From: Lytechinus variegatus | Taxonomy: Eukaryota > Echinodermata > Echinoidea > Temnopleuroida > Toxopneustidae | Reading direction: 5' to 3' | DNA length: 64,000 nucleotides | Assembly: GCF_018143015.1 (NCBI RefSeq) | Contig: NC_054755.1 | Coordinates: 15,408,778-15,472,777 of the forward strand | Shown: positions 26,406-41,400 of the stretch, in pieces | Layout of the letters: the number at the start of each line of letters is the position of its first letter | Position numbering within the stretch: position 1 is the stretch's first letter | Program-made: the position numbers and the translations under genes | Notes under the pieces: model-generated | Database searches by the model: none | Seen by the model: the letters and a program-made list of their open reading frames with translations, nothing else | Told to the model about the DNA's origin: nothing

Positions 26406-29400
26406 TACTTCAATCTTTTTGAGTCCACTGCCGATAGGATCTGCTGCCGTCAGGCTGGTGTTTGCAGTAATGATGCTAGGATTAGATGCATAGATCTGCA
26501 AGAAAAATAAAAATGACAAACTTCAATTAATGGCACAACTGGAAAAATTTATGAATCAAAGATCCAGGCCCCGTATCACAAAGGTTAGCAATTAATTGCT
26601 TAACGAAATGGGAAATCAAGATCATTATTGCATGCATACTTTGCTCAGTAGACTGACTAGGAACCTATCAGAATTGTCCTTTCAAATCAGCAATTAATCG
26701 CTAGCCTGTGTGTTATAGGGCCCAGCACTTACTACTTTCTGGCTGCTGGGTTTTTTAAGGCAACTGTTTGACCGAGGGTGGGAAACTTTTGAGATTTCCT
26801 GTTATCACATTTATTCATGATTTGCAGTTGTTGAACTCAAAATGAATGAGTGTTAATCTTCATTCCTTTCATGAATGGGAGTTCGACAGATTGCTTGCTT
26901 CAAACCAGTCCATCCAACCAACCCTGAGTCAAAACCAAAGTGACACTTTAGAGTAGAGCAATTGTTGCCAATTCCACACACAAATCCACCTACGAATTAA
27001 ATGACCAACTTCAACCCTGGGTTTAACACAGGAGCAAATGTCTTTCACTCTTGTGCACAAATTGACTGTGAGTAGTTCAAGTGATGGTGTGACGTAGTGC
27101 TACAAAGCACAAAATGAAAATGACCAAATATTGTATCTTACCATAATGTTACTATTCTGCCACAGACTTGGTATGTATGATGCTCGTAATGTCAGACTGT
27201 CTCCAATATCAATGTAAAATAATTCAGATCCAAAATCAGCAGTAAATAACAGAAACTAGAGTGGAAAGCAAAAAAAATGAAATGTAAATTATCTTTTGCT
27301 CTATTTTTATTAGGTAGGCTGATGTCAAATCCCCACTTTCCTTTTCTTATGTTATTACTTTACATGAAATCATAATTATTTCACATGTTTAGCGCTATTA
27401 TCGATAACCTTTTTATCGCTAGTCTTGTCGAATAATACCCGCTATTATGTAGGGACATGACAGTGATTTTCTGCGATTTCACGGAAACTGCATTTTGAAA
27501 GAATCTATTCAAACAGAAAATCATGGAAAACATATTTTTCCTTAAAATGCACCGAACGCCAACAGAAGTTACTCCAAAATCTTGACAAAATATGAATACT
27601 AACTATCTGGCACAAAACACGATCTCACCCCCACTTTGCTTGCTCTAATCATGACAATGCAATCCTCGTGACTGCACTCGACCCCATTCAATTGTATGGA
27701 ATAGATTCACAATCGTAAGCTCAATTTTAGTGAAGTACCAACTAAAGTACAAGCAGCACACGGCCATGTGGTGCTGCCCTCTACGTTTGAAGATGAACAG
27801 CACTATATCAAAATGGCGGATAGGCAAAAGGCATTCACTGCTCATAACGATGTCCAAAAAGCCCCAAAATTATCGACATGTGTCCCTGCTTAGGCGTTAT
27901 GTACAACAAGTGGAATGCCTCTGGCCGTCTCACCTGCATCACACGATTCAACATAGCAGCAGTGCTGACTTTGAAAACTACTCTAACTCGCACAAGAAGT
28001 TCAGTGATACTTGGTTACTCTTATTTCCACGTTTTATGAATTAGACCAATACACTTACAGAGATAGGATGGCAATTCAACAAATACCCCCAATGTTGCCA
28101 AAATTCATTGACCTCACATGACCTTTGACCTTGATCATGTGACCTGAAACTTACACAGGATATTTAGTGATATTTGATTACTCTTATGTCCAAGTTTCAA
28201 AAGTCAGATCAATAAACTTGCAAAGTTATGATGGTAATTCAACAGATACCCCCATTATGGCCAAAGTTCATTGACCTTTGACCTTGGTCATGTGACCTAA
28301 AATGCGCAAAGGATGTTCAGTGATACTTGATTACTCTTATGTCCAAGTTTTATGAACTAGACCAACATACTTTCAAAGTTATGATGGTATTTCAGAGATG
28401 CCAACTTTTGGAAATCAGAATTAGGGAGGATTTGCAACTGCCACCAAATTATGTGCGCATAGCGCACATCTCGAGCGCAGAGCGCTCGACCCTTGCGGCC
28501 GGGGTCCAGGGCCCGCCTTAGGGCCCTGGAAGCTCTGGGTTTCTAGATGCTCTCTGGTGCAATCTGACCCTTATTTTGGGGCATTTCACATGTTTTCAAA
28601 TAAAAATTGTTCCCACTTTTTTAACATAAAAAATATCAAATATGCATTCTTACATGTAAAAAAAAATGAGGGGACAAAAGAAGTACCTGTTCAACAATAA
28701 TAATTAATGAGGAATTATCACTATCGGCTATAGGCAGGTTATGTTCCACTATAAATCCAGTAAAGAAAAGCTCAGCGCTGGTCCCTTGCTTGGTGAAATA
28801 AAGTCAACAGGGTACTAGTGGAGCTCGAAGATCTTGTCTTCGTAATGTCCGTAGGCCTATGCTGTTTGCTCCGGCTCCCGAACGGTGCTTCCGAATATCA
28901 TCACGACCTCCGTACTCAACTGAAATGTCCACGCTGCAAGTTGCGCAAAATGCATGGTAAATTCCTCTTTCCGACCTCCGAATACACAGGTACTGGAGAC
29001 TGTATTCAGTCTTATACTTCTGAGACCATTTCTTGGTCTTCTTTTGTTGATTTTCCGCCATTTCGTGTCAATATCAACCCATCAATACGCCAAAATCACA
29101 CACCGATATTCCACCGCACGACTTGACAAATCCAGTGGCCGCAAGCGCACACACCTCGCGAAGCTAGTCGAGCCTACCGGCCTGGTGCACAGTGGATTTC
29201 CGTTGGGCATATCACATGCACCAGCTTTTCGCTGCTCCTTATTTGTCTACCTTTAACACACACAATTTAGTAGCAGTGAACGTAATGGAGTTACTACATG
29301 TTAAAGTTAGCAGACGATACATGTCCTTCCAATCCAATTTGATCAATAAAAAATCGTAATTTCGGGAGGATAAGGATGGTAATCGTAAGGGCGGGAGTTG

Positions 29401-32400
29401 GGATGAATTTTCGGGAGCCTCCCGATGAAATCGGGAGGGTTGGCATCTCTGGTATTTCAACAAATACCCCCAATTCGGCAAAAGTTTATTGACCCTAAAT
29501 GACCTTTGACCTTGATCATGTGACCTGAAACTTGCACAAAATGTTCAGTGATGCTTAATTACTATTATGTCCAAGTTTCATGAATCAGATCCAAAAACCT
29601 TTAAAGTTTTGATTGTAATTCAATAGATTCCACCAAATCGGCCAAAGTTCATTGACCCAAGTGACCTTTGACCTTAGTCATGTCACATGAAACTCATGCA
29701 GGATGTTTGGTGATACTTGATTAACCTTATGTCCAGGTTTAATGATCTAGGTCTATATATTTCCTAAGTTATGATGACATTTCAAAAACTTAACCTCAGG
29801 TTAAGATTTTGATGTTGATTCCCCCAACATGGTCTAAGTTCATTGACCCTAAATGACCTTTGACCTTGGTCATGTGACATGAAACTCTAATAGGATGTTC
29901 AATAATACTTAATTAACATTATGGCCAAGTTTCATGAACTAGGTCCATATACTTTCTAAGTTATGATGTCATTTCAAAAACTTAACCTCAGGTTAAGATT
30001 TGATGTTGACGCCGCCGCCGCCATCGCCGTCGGAAAAGCAGCGCCTATAGTCTCACTCTGCTATGCAGGTGAGACAAAAAGGTTTTTTATATTAATAGGT
30101 TATCATGCAAGAGGTTTGAAGGTCTAACTGCACACCCACCTTTCAAGAGGAAACTCTTGATTATTACAGTACAAATGATGAGCAATATCTGTACTTTATT
30201 GTTCGAAATAGCTATCTGAAATTAAAAAAAAATCTTTTTGCCCAACTAATTGTGGGCCTGGCATCCACTGTGCAGCACCAGATTGACACACTCTATCCCT
30301 TAAACTGTTAAACGCCAAACAGGGTAGTAGTATTCCCATCTTTTAACGTTGTTTTGTCTGACGTGGCCGGGTTTTGAACTCCCAACTTCCCGGTTGTGAG
30401 ACGGGTACTCTACCAACTGAGCCAACACACTGGTACAAGTGGGGATATGACATCATCAGTTTGCTCATTAAATATTCATGAAGACATGCATAGAACTGTT
30501 ATTTTCTAAAAAAAAATATTGAATATGAGTTTTATTGTACCTTTAATACATTGACAAATTATTTCACACCCGCTCCTGAAAGAAGAAAATTTTTAATCAT
30601 CACGAACCATCAAAACTTGAACTTTATGCATTTTATATTGCATAACATATTGGGCAGCTGCACATATATTCTAAGAGCTTTCTAAATCTTTCATGTATTT
30701 TCCTCAAACCTTCACAAATTTCTAAAATTGTTTTTTCTGGTATTTCAACACAAAACATTTTTATCAGGGTGAACTTCCTTCCCCTTTAAATGACAATTGA
30801 GTCTTACTGGACAACTGGGTAGGTCATGGTCCTGTTCTTCAAGAACTTCTGATGGATAGATGAGCTCTGAAGTCAAATAAACCAAGCTGTCTGTTGATGC
30901 ACCATGGGAATCCATATCATAATGCTGTGCATTCATGATGAAGATATTGCTCTGTTTGTCAAAGCTGATAGCAGAGTTAGGATTGACCAAGTCATCGGCA
31001 TGGAGCTATTAGGAGATTTAATTGGTTTTAAAAGATTGATTTTCTTAAATGACTATTATTATGATAACTATCATTATTTTATATACTGAACTTTTACCAA
31101 TTGGGTAAAAAGCACTTATTGCATTGAACTAACTGTACAGAAATTTAAATTGTTCATGATTACGATAATAATATTCATCACGCTAGTATATTGAATTATC
31201 TTATAATAATAGCCATGATAATAATAATAATGTATCCTATATTATATATAATATAATATAATATAAACATTTTTTTTAAGTACACCCCTGTACAAGATAC
31301 AGAAACAACAAGTGGAATGCCTCAGGCAGTATAACTTGCATTGTGTGATTTATTATAGCAGCAGTGCTAGCTTTGATAGCACAATGATTAATTATCCACA
31401 AAAAACAACCATTTATATAATGACATACTACGTTCATTGATCCTACATGTATATGACCTAAGATTCATGATAGATGATCAGAGATACTTGATTACCCTTA
31501 GTGCGAGTTTCATTAACTAAATCCCTAAAGTTTCAAAGCTATGAAAGCAAATTTCAACAAATACCCCCAACACGGTTAAAGTTTATTGACCTTAAATGAC
31601 CTTTGACCTTAATAGTGTGACCTGATGCTCATTCAAAACAATAAACAATACTTGAATACTCCTTTGCCCAAGTTTCATGAACTAGCTCCATACAATTTCA
31701 AAGTAAATGATGACATTTTTGATAACTTAAACTAGGTTAAGATTTTGATGTGGATTTCCGCAACATGGTCCAAGTTCATTGACCCTAAATGACCTTTGAC
31801 CTCAACCATGTGACCTCAAACTCGTGCAAAATAATCAGTGATACTTGATTGCTCTTGTGTTCCCCTTCATGAACTAGGTATATATAGTTTTCAAGTTATG
31901 ATGACATTTCAATAACTTAAACTTTGTTAAGATTTCAATGGTGACGATGCTGCCGTTGATGTTGGAAATAAAGCAAGACAAAAATGTTATACAACGCCTA
32001 CTAGGCTTGTTATAAAGGAGCAAATGGGAGGCTGAATGGCAAACTTTTGTAATGGTGCACAGGAACTGTTGTAAATGCTTACAGTGTATTGTTCTATAAA
32101 GGAACCGTTTCATGGCATTTCTTACCTCTACCAAATGTGTCTCTAGATTACTACGCCCATAGAACAGTCTTCCTTCTGATGTCAAAAAAGCAAAATCTCC
32201 ATTGGCACCTAGGGTTATCAGATATCAATGACAACTAGGTGAATTATGGCAAGCCACAAAACTACACAGATGTAATATCCCTCAACAATGCATCAACCAA
32301 TCTCTCTAGTAATTCAAAAGGGTGGTTAGAGTATTTGCTACTTTAAAATCAACAAATCTATAGAAAAAAATCCTCTCAAAATTAGCCAATGACAATGAAT

Positions 32401-35400
32401 AAATTGTTTGGATTAGCACACACATAAGAAGCTTGGAACGGACAGAAGAAGTTGAAGAGAAAAAGTCCCACATAAATTTTATTTATGATATATATATGGT
32501 AAGAATTCACTTGGGACCCATTAAAAAACAAGGTGGTTTATGAACAATTAGACTTGCATGATTTTGTGATCAATGAAATATGCAACATGATCTTAAGATG
32601 ACAACTGGATCACACAACCACACTTTTGTCAGCTTAACTCCTCACCTGGAATAAGTTCTTGGATATATTCACCATGATCATCTTCAAGATGTTCCATTAG
32701 ATATTCACTGGCTCTGAACACAGACTGACCTGGAGTAACCAACATATAACATCATCATCAAGATGTTCTATAACAGAACCCCCACCCCAAAACCAACAAT
32801 AGGTCACCCAACATGAATTTCAAGATCTTTACTTTGCTTGAAAAGTGCATCCTAGGCTTTGAAATGATATATAACTTGTCAAAATTAATCCCACACAATT
32901 ACTTGATTGAATGCAGGAGTTCAGCGTATCTGAGATAAACTTCCAAGCAGTCCGAAAAATGCAGTCAAAGAAATTCTTGTTTTTTCTCTTTATTCAACTC
33001 TACAACTTTAAATTTTGACATTTATGAAGGAGAGAATTATCAAATTCAAATTTTTTGTTCATGACAATAGAAAGTAATGCGAAATAACTACAAAGCATGC
33101 ATTCATTGCAATAGCATGACTAAGAATAAACAGAATGTACATGTACAAAACATAAATCATTAATTTTGATTTATTAACAAGTGGAACACCTCTGGCAGTC
33201 TTGCCTGCATTACACGATTCAATATAGCAGCAGTGCTGATTTTGAAAACAGCTATTGAATAATTATTCATAAAAGAAAACATTTATATGATAATAAAATA
33301 CTATGTCCATTGACCCAAAATGACCTTTCACCATGATCATGTGATCTAAGATGTGTGCAAAACAATCATTTATACTTGAAATATACTTATGTCTAGTATG
33401 TTTCATGAACTTGATCCACAAACTTTCTAAGTTATGATGCCAATTAAAAAACCTACACGGCAAAAATGACCAAAGTTGACCCTAAATGACTTTTGACCTT
33501 GGTCATGTGACCTGAAACCAAGGCAGGATGTTCAGTAATATTTGATTACCCTATGTCCAAGTTTCATGAACTAGGTCCATATTTCGAAGTTTTGATGTCA
33601 TTTCAAAATCTTAATCTTAGGTTAAGATTTGATGATGACGCCGCCGCTGTCGGAAAAGCGCACCTTTAGTCTTGCTCTGCTATGGAGGCAAGACAAAAAT
33701 TGTAATACGCAAAGTGAAATTAAAAAAATATGCAAATGTCAGTGGAACTGTATGTTATGAAGACTGTGACACATAGATAGTAATGCCTTGTATGCTACAA
33801 GTTGAAGATGACCTTACCTCCAGTCTTTGAGATGAATAGTTCTTTTGGGCCCCACATCAAGAACTCCCCAAACTTGTTTTTAAGATGGACAATATTGAGG
33901 TTGTCACCATGGTGAGAGTAAACTATAGCTTTCATTGACAGCTCAGTATGATCTTCCTCTCTCTCTGGATTTCTACCTAAAAGGCATCGAAAGAAGAAAA
34001 AAAAACAAAATTGATAAAAGTACAAGAATAATTAATTTTAGTTTTTATATTATCATACAATGGATATATTTTCAAGGCAGTCTTGCAAAAATTAAATTAT
34101 TATGATTTCATGTTTAAAAAAAATAAAGAGCAAGGTGAGGATCAGCACCACAACTCATTACATAATCATATCCAAACTCATTAAAACATGCAAAAGTTAT
34201 CTTTAAAAAAAAAAGAATTTCAGCTTCTAAGGTCTTTCAAATAATACACAAATTACAAAAACTTGAGAAATAGTAATAGTAAAAAAAGCTTAAGTTGTAC
34301 AATAGTCCCTGCTTTGTCCAAGCCTCCCTCATAGAAATTGCAAAGAGTATTGACCCTGAAAATTGTAAAGAAAATACTGTTTTACCTTCAAAGGGAACAT
34401 GTAAGTAGTAAAATAAAGCTTCTTGTGTATAATCTTCCTGGTTTTGAGTCAGTAACAGAAGAGCCACAGAATGCCAAGGTAAGATAGGAACAGCTGCCAA
34501 CAGTTCATGATCCTAAACAAAGAAGACAAACTTAAATTAAAACCATAGTTTTCCATTTTCTAAAATGCCAATTCCGTGTTCATCGGTGTTCTAAGCACCA
34601 AATTCTGTGTTCTTTGGTGTTCTAAACACATTCTGTTTTTACATGTAGGTGTTCTAAGCACCGCATTCTGTGATCTGGGGTGTTTTAACTCATTGAGTGC
34701 TTCGTGCACGCTACGTATCCTACTATAACATGCCACACTCGTGCTCGCACGCCTACTATTGACTGCTTTGTGCTTGCATTGTTTCCTAGCTTCGTGCATG
34801 ACTGCGCACATTTGGAATTACAATCATTGTTACGCCGTTTTGCATTGTATTGCGCATCGCACACATGCCGTAATTAGCACTATTGTGGGCAGTGCGAACT
34901 CTGCTTTCTGACAGATCAACTTACTTACGCGGTTTACATTCGACTTTTTCGAGCATTTCTACATTTTTTACAAGATATGGCTCTGCCTCTGAGTGGGAAG
35001 AGATCTAGATTTTTTTATCCATACAAAACACTCCACGAAATGGTACTACTTGATACAACTCATATTTTAGCGGTAAAGATAATAACCAATCCACATAATG
35101 AGGACACCATTATAAGGGGTATGAAATTTCCTACAACTTTACTACACAATATTTTGTGGATAAACTAATCGTTAGAGAGTTACAAGCAATTGTAATCATG
35201 ACTATTGAAAGGAGTGAATACGACTCGCGATCCCAAAATCAATGTGGCACAGGGGGGTTTTGTGGCTGGCACAGGGGATTAGCATCGGATTAGTACTGTG
35301 GCGTTGGGTTAGTAGTGTGCGTGGCATGTTAAGAGTTAAACACCACACTGTGTTCTTGAGTGTTCTAAACATCACATTCTGTGATCTTCTGTGACATGAA

Positions 35401-38400
35401 AAAAAAAACATGTTGATAAAGCTTCCGTACATAGGGAAAATCTTTTAAAACAAATGAGTTTCTATCAGATAGTTCAGAGCAGATGAAAGACATGCTAAAC
35501 ACTCATAAAAGGTTTGCTGAGCAGATTTTTCAGTTATGCAGTTTTGCTTTTGTTTTCATGACAGTCACCATATGCAATCTTTGTCATGGCCTGAAAAATT
35601 GTTTTTAAAAATTTCTGTTGCTACGTTCCTCCTGGATTGCAGAACTGCAGAATCAAATCAAAGATTGATGTACACAGGGCCCTTGCATAATTGTCAGTAT
35701 ACTGCTTGAGCTTCAACTTTTAATTATCAATTAACAACAAAAAATGTGTTTCATGTAAAATCATAATTATCAGTACTTATGGTTACCAAATGGGTCAAAA
35801 GTACATTTACTTAATTTAAACTATAAATATCCTCCATTCTGCTACTGAGTGTGATAACACTCTGAGAAAGAGTTTAACACACTAAGGTACACAACTTTCA
35901 CAAGTTAAAAAATTACTTTCCTTCTGTTCTTCAAATTGGCAATCATAATGAATTTTCTACTCATTTTCACACATTAAAAATATACAATATGTACATGTAT
36001 AAAACAGGTCAACAAATCTATACAGAAAAATTGCCAATTTGCAATTTTAAATAGTAACTTTGTTTTCATCACATTTCCAATTTAGAGATGAAGTGATTAG
36101 CTCAAGTTAAAACAGCTTTTACTCAGGAATGACACCATACTGTTCTGTGCATATTAATTTTCTCACACATTTTTCTCTTTTTATTATGAGAATAATATAC
36201 ATGATCATTTCAGGATAGAGAGGCCCTGCAAAATAGCCTCCTAAAGAAGACACTGAACCTCAATTTGTTAATGAATCATGTAGAAAAATGCCAATCTTTT
36301 ATAGGAAGAGTATACCTGCAGATCATGTGGTAGTGGTGTTCCTTCGGGTTCAAATTTTCCTCTTTCTATGACAAATATGTTGATCAAGCCATCATCTGGT
36401 GCAATCCGTTTCCCTATGGCAAACACAGCATCGCTCCAATCCTTGTAAAGAAATATTTTGACATCATGATTACTTTCTATACAAATAAAAAGGTATTTCT
36501 ACTGTACACTTTCTGAGGATTCATCTATAAAGGGGCTACATGTACAATAAACAAATACACAAGCTTTAAAAATTAGAATCATAAACATATACAAATATTT
36601 ATCAAGAAAGTATAATGAATTCTCTAATATGCTTGTGAGAAGAGATATTGTTGGAATGTTTTAAGACTGTTCAGATTCAAGAGAGTGCTTGGAAGAAGGT
36701 TCTTCTACATGCATGACTGGTTAAGAGTACAGTGTTGATAACCAAAGCATGTCCTCGACAAAGTTCATTGACCCTAAATGACCTTTGACCATGATCATGT
36801 GACCTGAAACTGATGCAATATCATCAGTAGTAATTGATTATTTTTCTGTCCATGTTACATGAACTGGGTATATATACATTCTGTTAAAAATTTGAAGACA
36901 TTTTAGTGGGCGTGTCGTGGTCTAGTGGTTTGACTCTCGTCTTTCAAACAGAGGGTCGTGGGTTTGAATTTGAGCCATGGCGTGCTTTCCTTCAGCAAGA
37001 AATTTATCCACACAGTGCTGCACTTGACCCAGGTGAGGTAAATGGGTACCTGCAGGAAGTAATTCGTCACAAAGCTGTGTGCACCAGATTCAGAAGACTA
37101 GCTGAGCCAGGGTTATTATTATTATAGGATATGATATAGGCAACCGAAAAACAAAACTCGTCAATTTCATCCTTAATTATGCCCAATATACTGTATATAA
37201 GAATTATGTCAAAGAATGTAATGATAAAAAGAAACATGTGTTCCATGGAAACTATCTATTGAAAGATTTGAAAGCAGAAATAAGATTTCACCTAAGTTTA
37301 AAGTATAATCAGAAAAGATTTAATGAAACTGAGTTGCGGAAGATACGTTTTTACTTTGAGTGAATACACTACCAGTCGCGGTTTTCATGGTCCGCTGTTG
37401 GTTGGCCTGTTGGAGCCGGAGAACAATGGATTCAGTCCGATGAATCTATTGTTCTCTGGTTCTCGACGGGTGACAGCGGGCCGAGGAATTGTGACTGGTA
37501 GTGTAAGTAACATATTTTATTGTATTTTTTGTATTTCTTGTAAAATATTGTTGTGTGATATGTGAATTTTGTTAATGTAAAAACCTGTATCTTTTGATAT
37601 TTTATGAATAATAAAGTACCTCAATTGAGGATAAATAGAAAAAAAAGCTGAGCCAGGGTAATATAGGAGTGCCTAGCAAGTTGGATACATGTACGTGCGC
37701 TATACAAATCCTATATTATTTCATTATTTCAAAACATTAACATTGGTTAATTTCAGTGTTGACAATGCTGCCGCCGTCGGTGCCTGAAGCATCTCTCTGC
37801 TTTGCAGGCAAGACAATATTGGACCTCCTGCGTTCTTGCAAGGCGCTCAGCATTTGATTGGAGAAGGGTAATAATAACATATGTTATGCAGAGCTGGTAG
37901 AGCAGTTTTATAACTGAAGAGGCTGCCCTGGGTAAAATGTTATCATTGTTATCAGTGTGATTACTATTATTCAAATTTGTCCACATCTGGAAATCAGACC
38001 AAGTGTTATAGACCAACCCCAAATATAACCTACATACCTCACACCAAGTGTGTTGGCAGCAGTACTGTGAGAATTCCAGTGATGTCACTCTGTAATCAGC
38101 TGGTATAATTACTTCTTGATATTCTCCAGTTTGAAGAGTGTATATGAAGACTGTCCCATTGATGAGAAGGGCTATACTCTCTGATCGTATTACAGCACTT
38201 TGGACAATAGGATCATCAACCTGTGAATCAAAAAATAGCACAAACTCCAATATGCATGCATGAATAAAGTTTAAAGTTGAACCCTCAATTAGTTTAGTTA
38301 CTGCAAGAACTTTATAATGACATTTAGGCTCATGACCGTAAAATCTATCCAGATCACTTTCACCCCCAAAGGCCAGTATTATGAGCGTTGAGCAAAGGAC

Positions 38401-41400
38401 GAAAAGATAAACAACAGCTGCGCTATTACGTAAAATTTCTCTGCCTGTAGTAGGACCTTCGGAATGAAATTATTGTATTCCATATTTAATCACGTTTTCT
38501 AAGGCATATTGTATTCAATAACCCAATGTTAGTGCATTTTCAATTTCGAACGAAGAAAATCGACCTCGGAATAAGGAAAGTAAGCAAATAAAAATGACGG
38601 CATGCTTACAGGGACCGCACTCAGCGCTGCGCATGCATCCCATCGTGTATGGCCCCCTGCTGTGACTGTATATGCCGGGCTGTTGTTTCATCTTCGGACG
38701 AATGTCAAGAAACAGGTGTTTTGATACTTAAATTGCTTTCTTGAGGCAGTTACGGCTGGAGAAGAGAATTGATGAGAAGGGGAACTGGGGAATAGTGTTC
38801 TCAAATGGAAGTTTTTCGTCATGTATTTTTCATAGTTGATGCTAGAGGGATATGCTATTGTACAAAGAGCAGCTCAGGTATAATAATACTTACATGAAGC
38901 AGATTAGCAGGGATTCTCATTGGAGCCATTGGTGTCACAAATGCATTTTGGGATAAATAAGCATACTCGCTGCAAAAAAAGAAAAATATTAATGACTATA
39001 CTTGTGAGTATACATGTAATTAATTTATAATATTCTTCAAAAACTTGGGCATGTTCTTCTCAATATCATCTTCCTACTTACTTTGCCATTTGCACTTTTT
39101 CTTCTTGATTAAGTTTTATCAACCAATTACTTTACAATAGATTATTTGCAAAGATCATTCATCACAGGCTACTTTTTTAATCTTTGGGTGTGCTAAATAG
39201 AACCCATTTTAATGGAACAATTACTTGAGAATCAAGAGTTACTAGTAAACTATTTGGCACCTAGCTGCCACCCAAAAACCAATAAACAGTCATCTAAAAG
39301 GAAGTTCAGGATTTGATTAAGCTTAAATGGACATCTTAAGCTTTCAAAAGATATGTTACATGTCAAAATTGATTTTAATAATAACCCACCCAAGAATTTT
39401 ATTGAATGTTTTAGAAATTCAGTGAGTTTTTGAATGGTGGGTCACATTTGATAGCAGATCTCAACTAGGTTTAGCCATGATGGTGTTAATGGATCTGAGA
39501 AATTAGACCATCTGAAAGTAGATAACCGGAAAACTTCCATGTAGAAACACGGCCGTGATCTGGCAAAACTACGTATCTCCTTTTTTGCCATTCCGAGATA
39601 TTCGACCTTGAATATTTTACATTGCTTCTTTTGCTTTTCTTGGAAAAGTGGAAAATGGTATATTGATTTTTTTTGTTTTCCTTTGATCTGCGGAACTTAT
39701 ATAAGCTATTGGCACCAAAAACTAGTTGATTTACACATTTAATCTTCTAATTTTCCACTTTTTTTAAAACATACGCACTTTTGCCTGATAAAATCGATGA
39801 CACACTCCGAGCTTTTTATCAGGCAAAACTACGTATGTTCTAACTTATCAGGCAAAACTACGTATGTCACAAGGTACGCGGCCGCGTGGCAAATGTTTAT
39901 CAGGCAAAACTACGTATGTCACAAGGTACGCGGCCGCGTGGCAAATGTTTATCAGGCAAAACTACGTACGTCACAAGGTACGCGGCCGCATGGCAAATGT
40001 TTATCAGGCAAAACTACGTATGTCACAAGGTATACGCTGCCGCGTGGCAAATATTTATCAGGCAAAACTACGTATGTCACAAGGTACGCCGCCACGTGGC
40101 AAATGTTTATCAGGCAAAACTACGTATGTCACAAGGTACGCGGCCGCATGGCAAATGTTTATCAGGCAAAACTACGTATGTCCTCCGCATGGCAAAGTTT
40201 TATCAGGCAAAACTACGTATCTCTTAAACATTGCGAAATTATCAGGCAAAACTATCCGGTGTCTCTGCCGCGCATTTTTACACATACGTAAAGCACATAC
40301 GTTACACACATTGAAGCATGCACACACAATCGGCAAACGCACGTGCAGCCGCGGCGGCAGACCATCATGCAGACAGTTAGCTGCACGTTCGCTCTGCGGT
40401 ATAATTTACGAGGGCGACCGGTAAAATGCAGAATTTGGGAGATACGTAGTTTTGCCTGATAAATCACCTTCTTCTTTTGCGGCTATTGTTCTGGCAAAAC
40501 TACGTAAGTAGACTTACATAGTTTTGCCTTTTAATTCTCGTCAAAGCTTGAAAAACTACTTTTGTAAGTCGACTTACTTAGTTCTGCCTTTTAAATTTAG
40601 TGATTTTTTAGAGAATTTTACAAAAACTGGGTTTCGAATCTCCCAAAATAATTGGAGTTAGAATTTGAAATTTTGACAGATGAAAGAGCGTATTTAATAT
40701 TATAAGAAACACTAAAAAACTGAAAAACGCCAAAAAATTACTTACGTAGTTTTGCTAGATCACGGCCGAACAGACGCGATGCAGTCCAATGATAAACTAG
40801 ATTGCGCAAATTCAGTTTCTCATGGCCACCTCTGGGAGATGGTTAATGCTGTGTAAACCATTTAACTTTCTGTACATAGAAACTCATGGCCAAAAAACAT
40901 ATCGTGTCTAGCAGAAGTACGTGAACCCAGAAGTGCAATTTCACGGTATATTTGCACATTATTATTATTATTATTACTTATTATTTGTACTGCGCTTTTC
41001 CCATTAGGCCCAAAGCGCTTACAATGAATTGATAAGATGTAATGTATAAAAAAATTACAAAGTATGAAAGAGATGAGTTTTTAATGACTTTTTGAAGATT
41101 GCTAATGATGGAGACTGTCTAATTATTAGTGGTAGGTCATTCCAGGATTTTGAAGCCGACACCGTAAAAGTTCTGTCACCAGCTAATGTACGAGTTAATG
41201 AATATGTGAGGCGAAGGTGATCACTGGCCGATCTAAGAGCTCTAGTTGGTGTATAAAGATTCAAGCAGTTACGTAAATACTGTGGAGCCTGTTTATTCAA
41301 TGTTTTGTAGACAATCAAGAGTAATTTGAACATAATTCTCTGTTTAAAAGGAAGCCAGTGAAGAGAATTAAAGAGTGGTTGGGAAGGATGATCACGGGGA

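Larger units (their letters stand above)
36758..37817. mobile_element. Family B repeat, copy 4, interrupted by SINE and LINE
   Basis: The left part has a DR1-like core at 36779-36791. The right end has GCCGCCGTCGG and TTTGCAGGCAAGAC. The middle holds a SINE (36905-37745) that itself carries a LINE. The left end motif is absent. The right part lies next to the CATSPERD exon at 38038. Confidence 0.55.

Noticed and set aside
28804-29061. Host zinc-finger gene
   Set aside because: The frame lies wholly between hAT-type TIRs with an 8-bp target duplication, so it belongs to the transposon.
39818-40260. CRISPR-like regular repeat array
   Set aside because: The period is 52 bp with conserved repeat and spacer alike; spacers are not unique and the context is a eukaryotic intron, so it is a minisatellite within a transposon.
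39797-40424. Three overlapping plus-strand frames of 113-186 codons
   Set aside because: All arise from the 52-bp tandem array, which has few stop codons in any frame; products are just the repeat translated.
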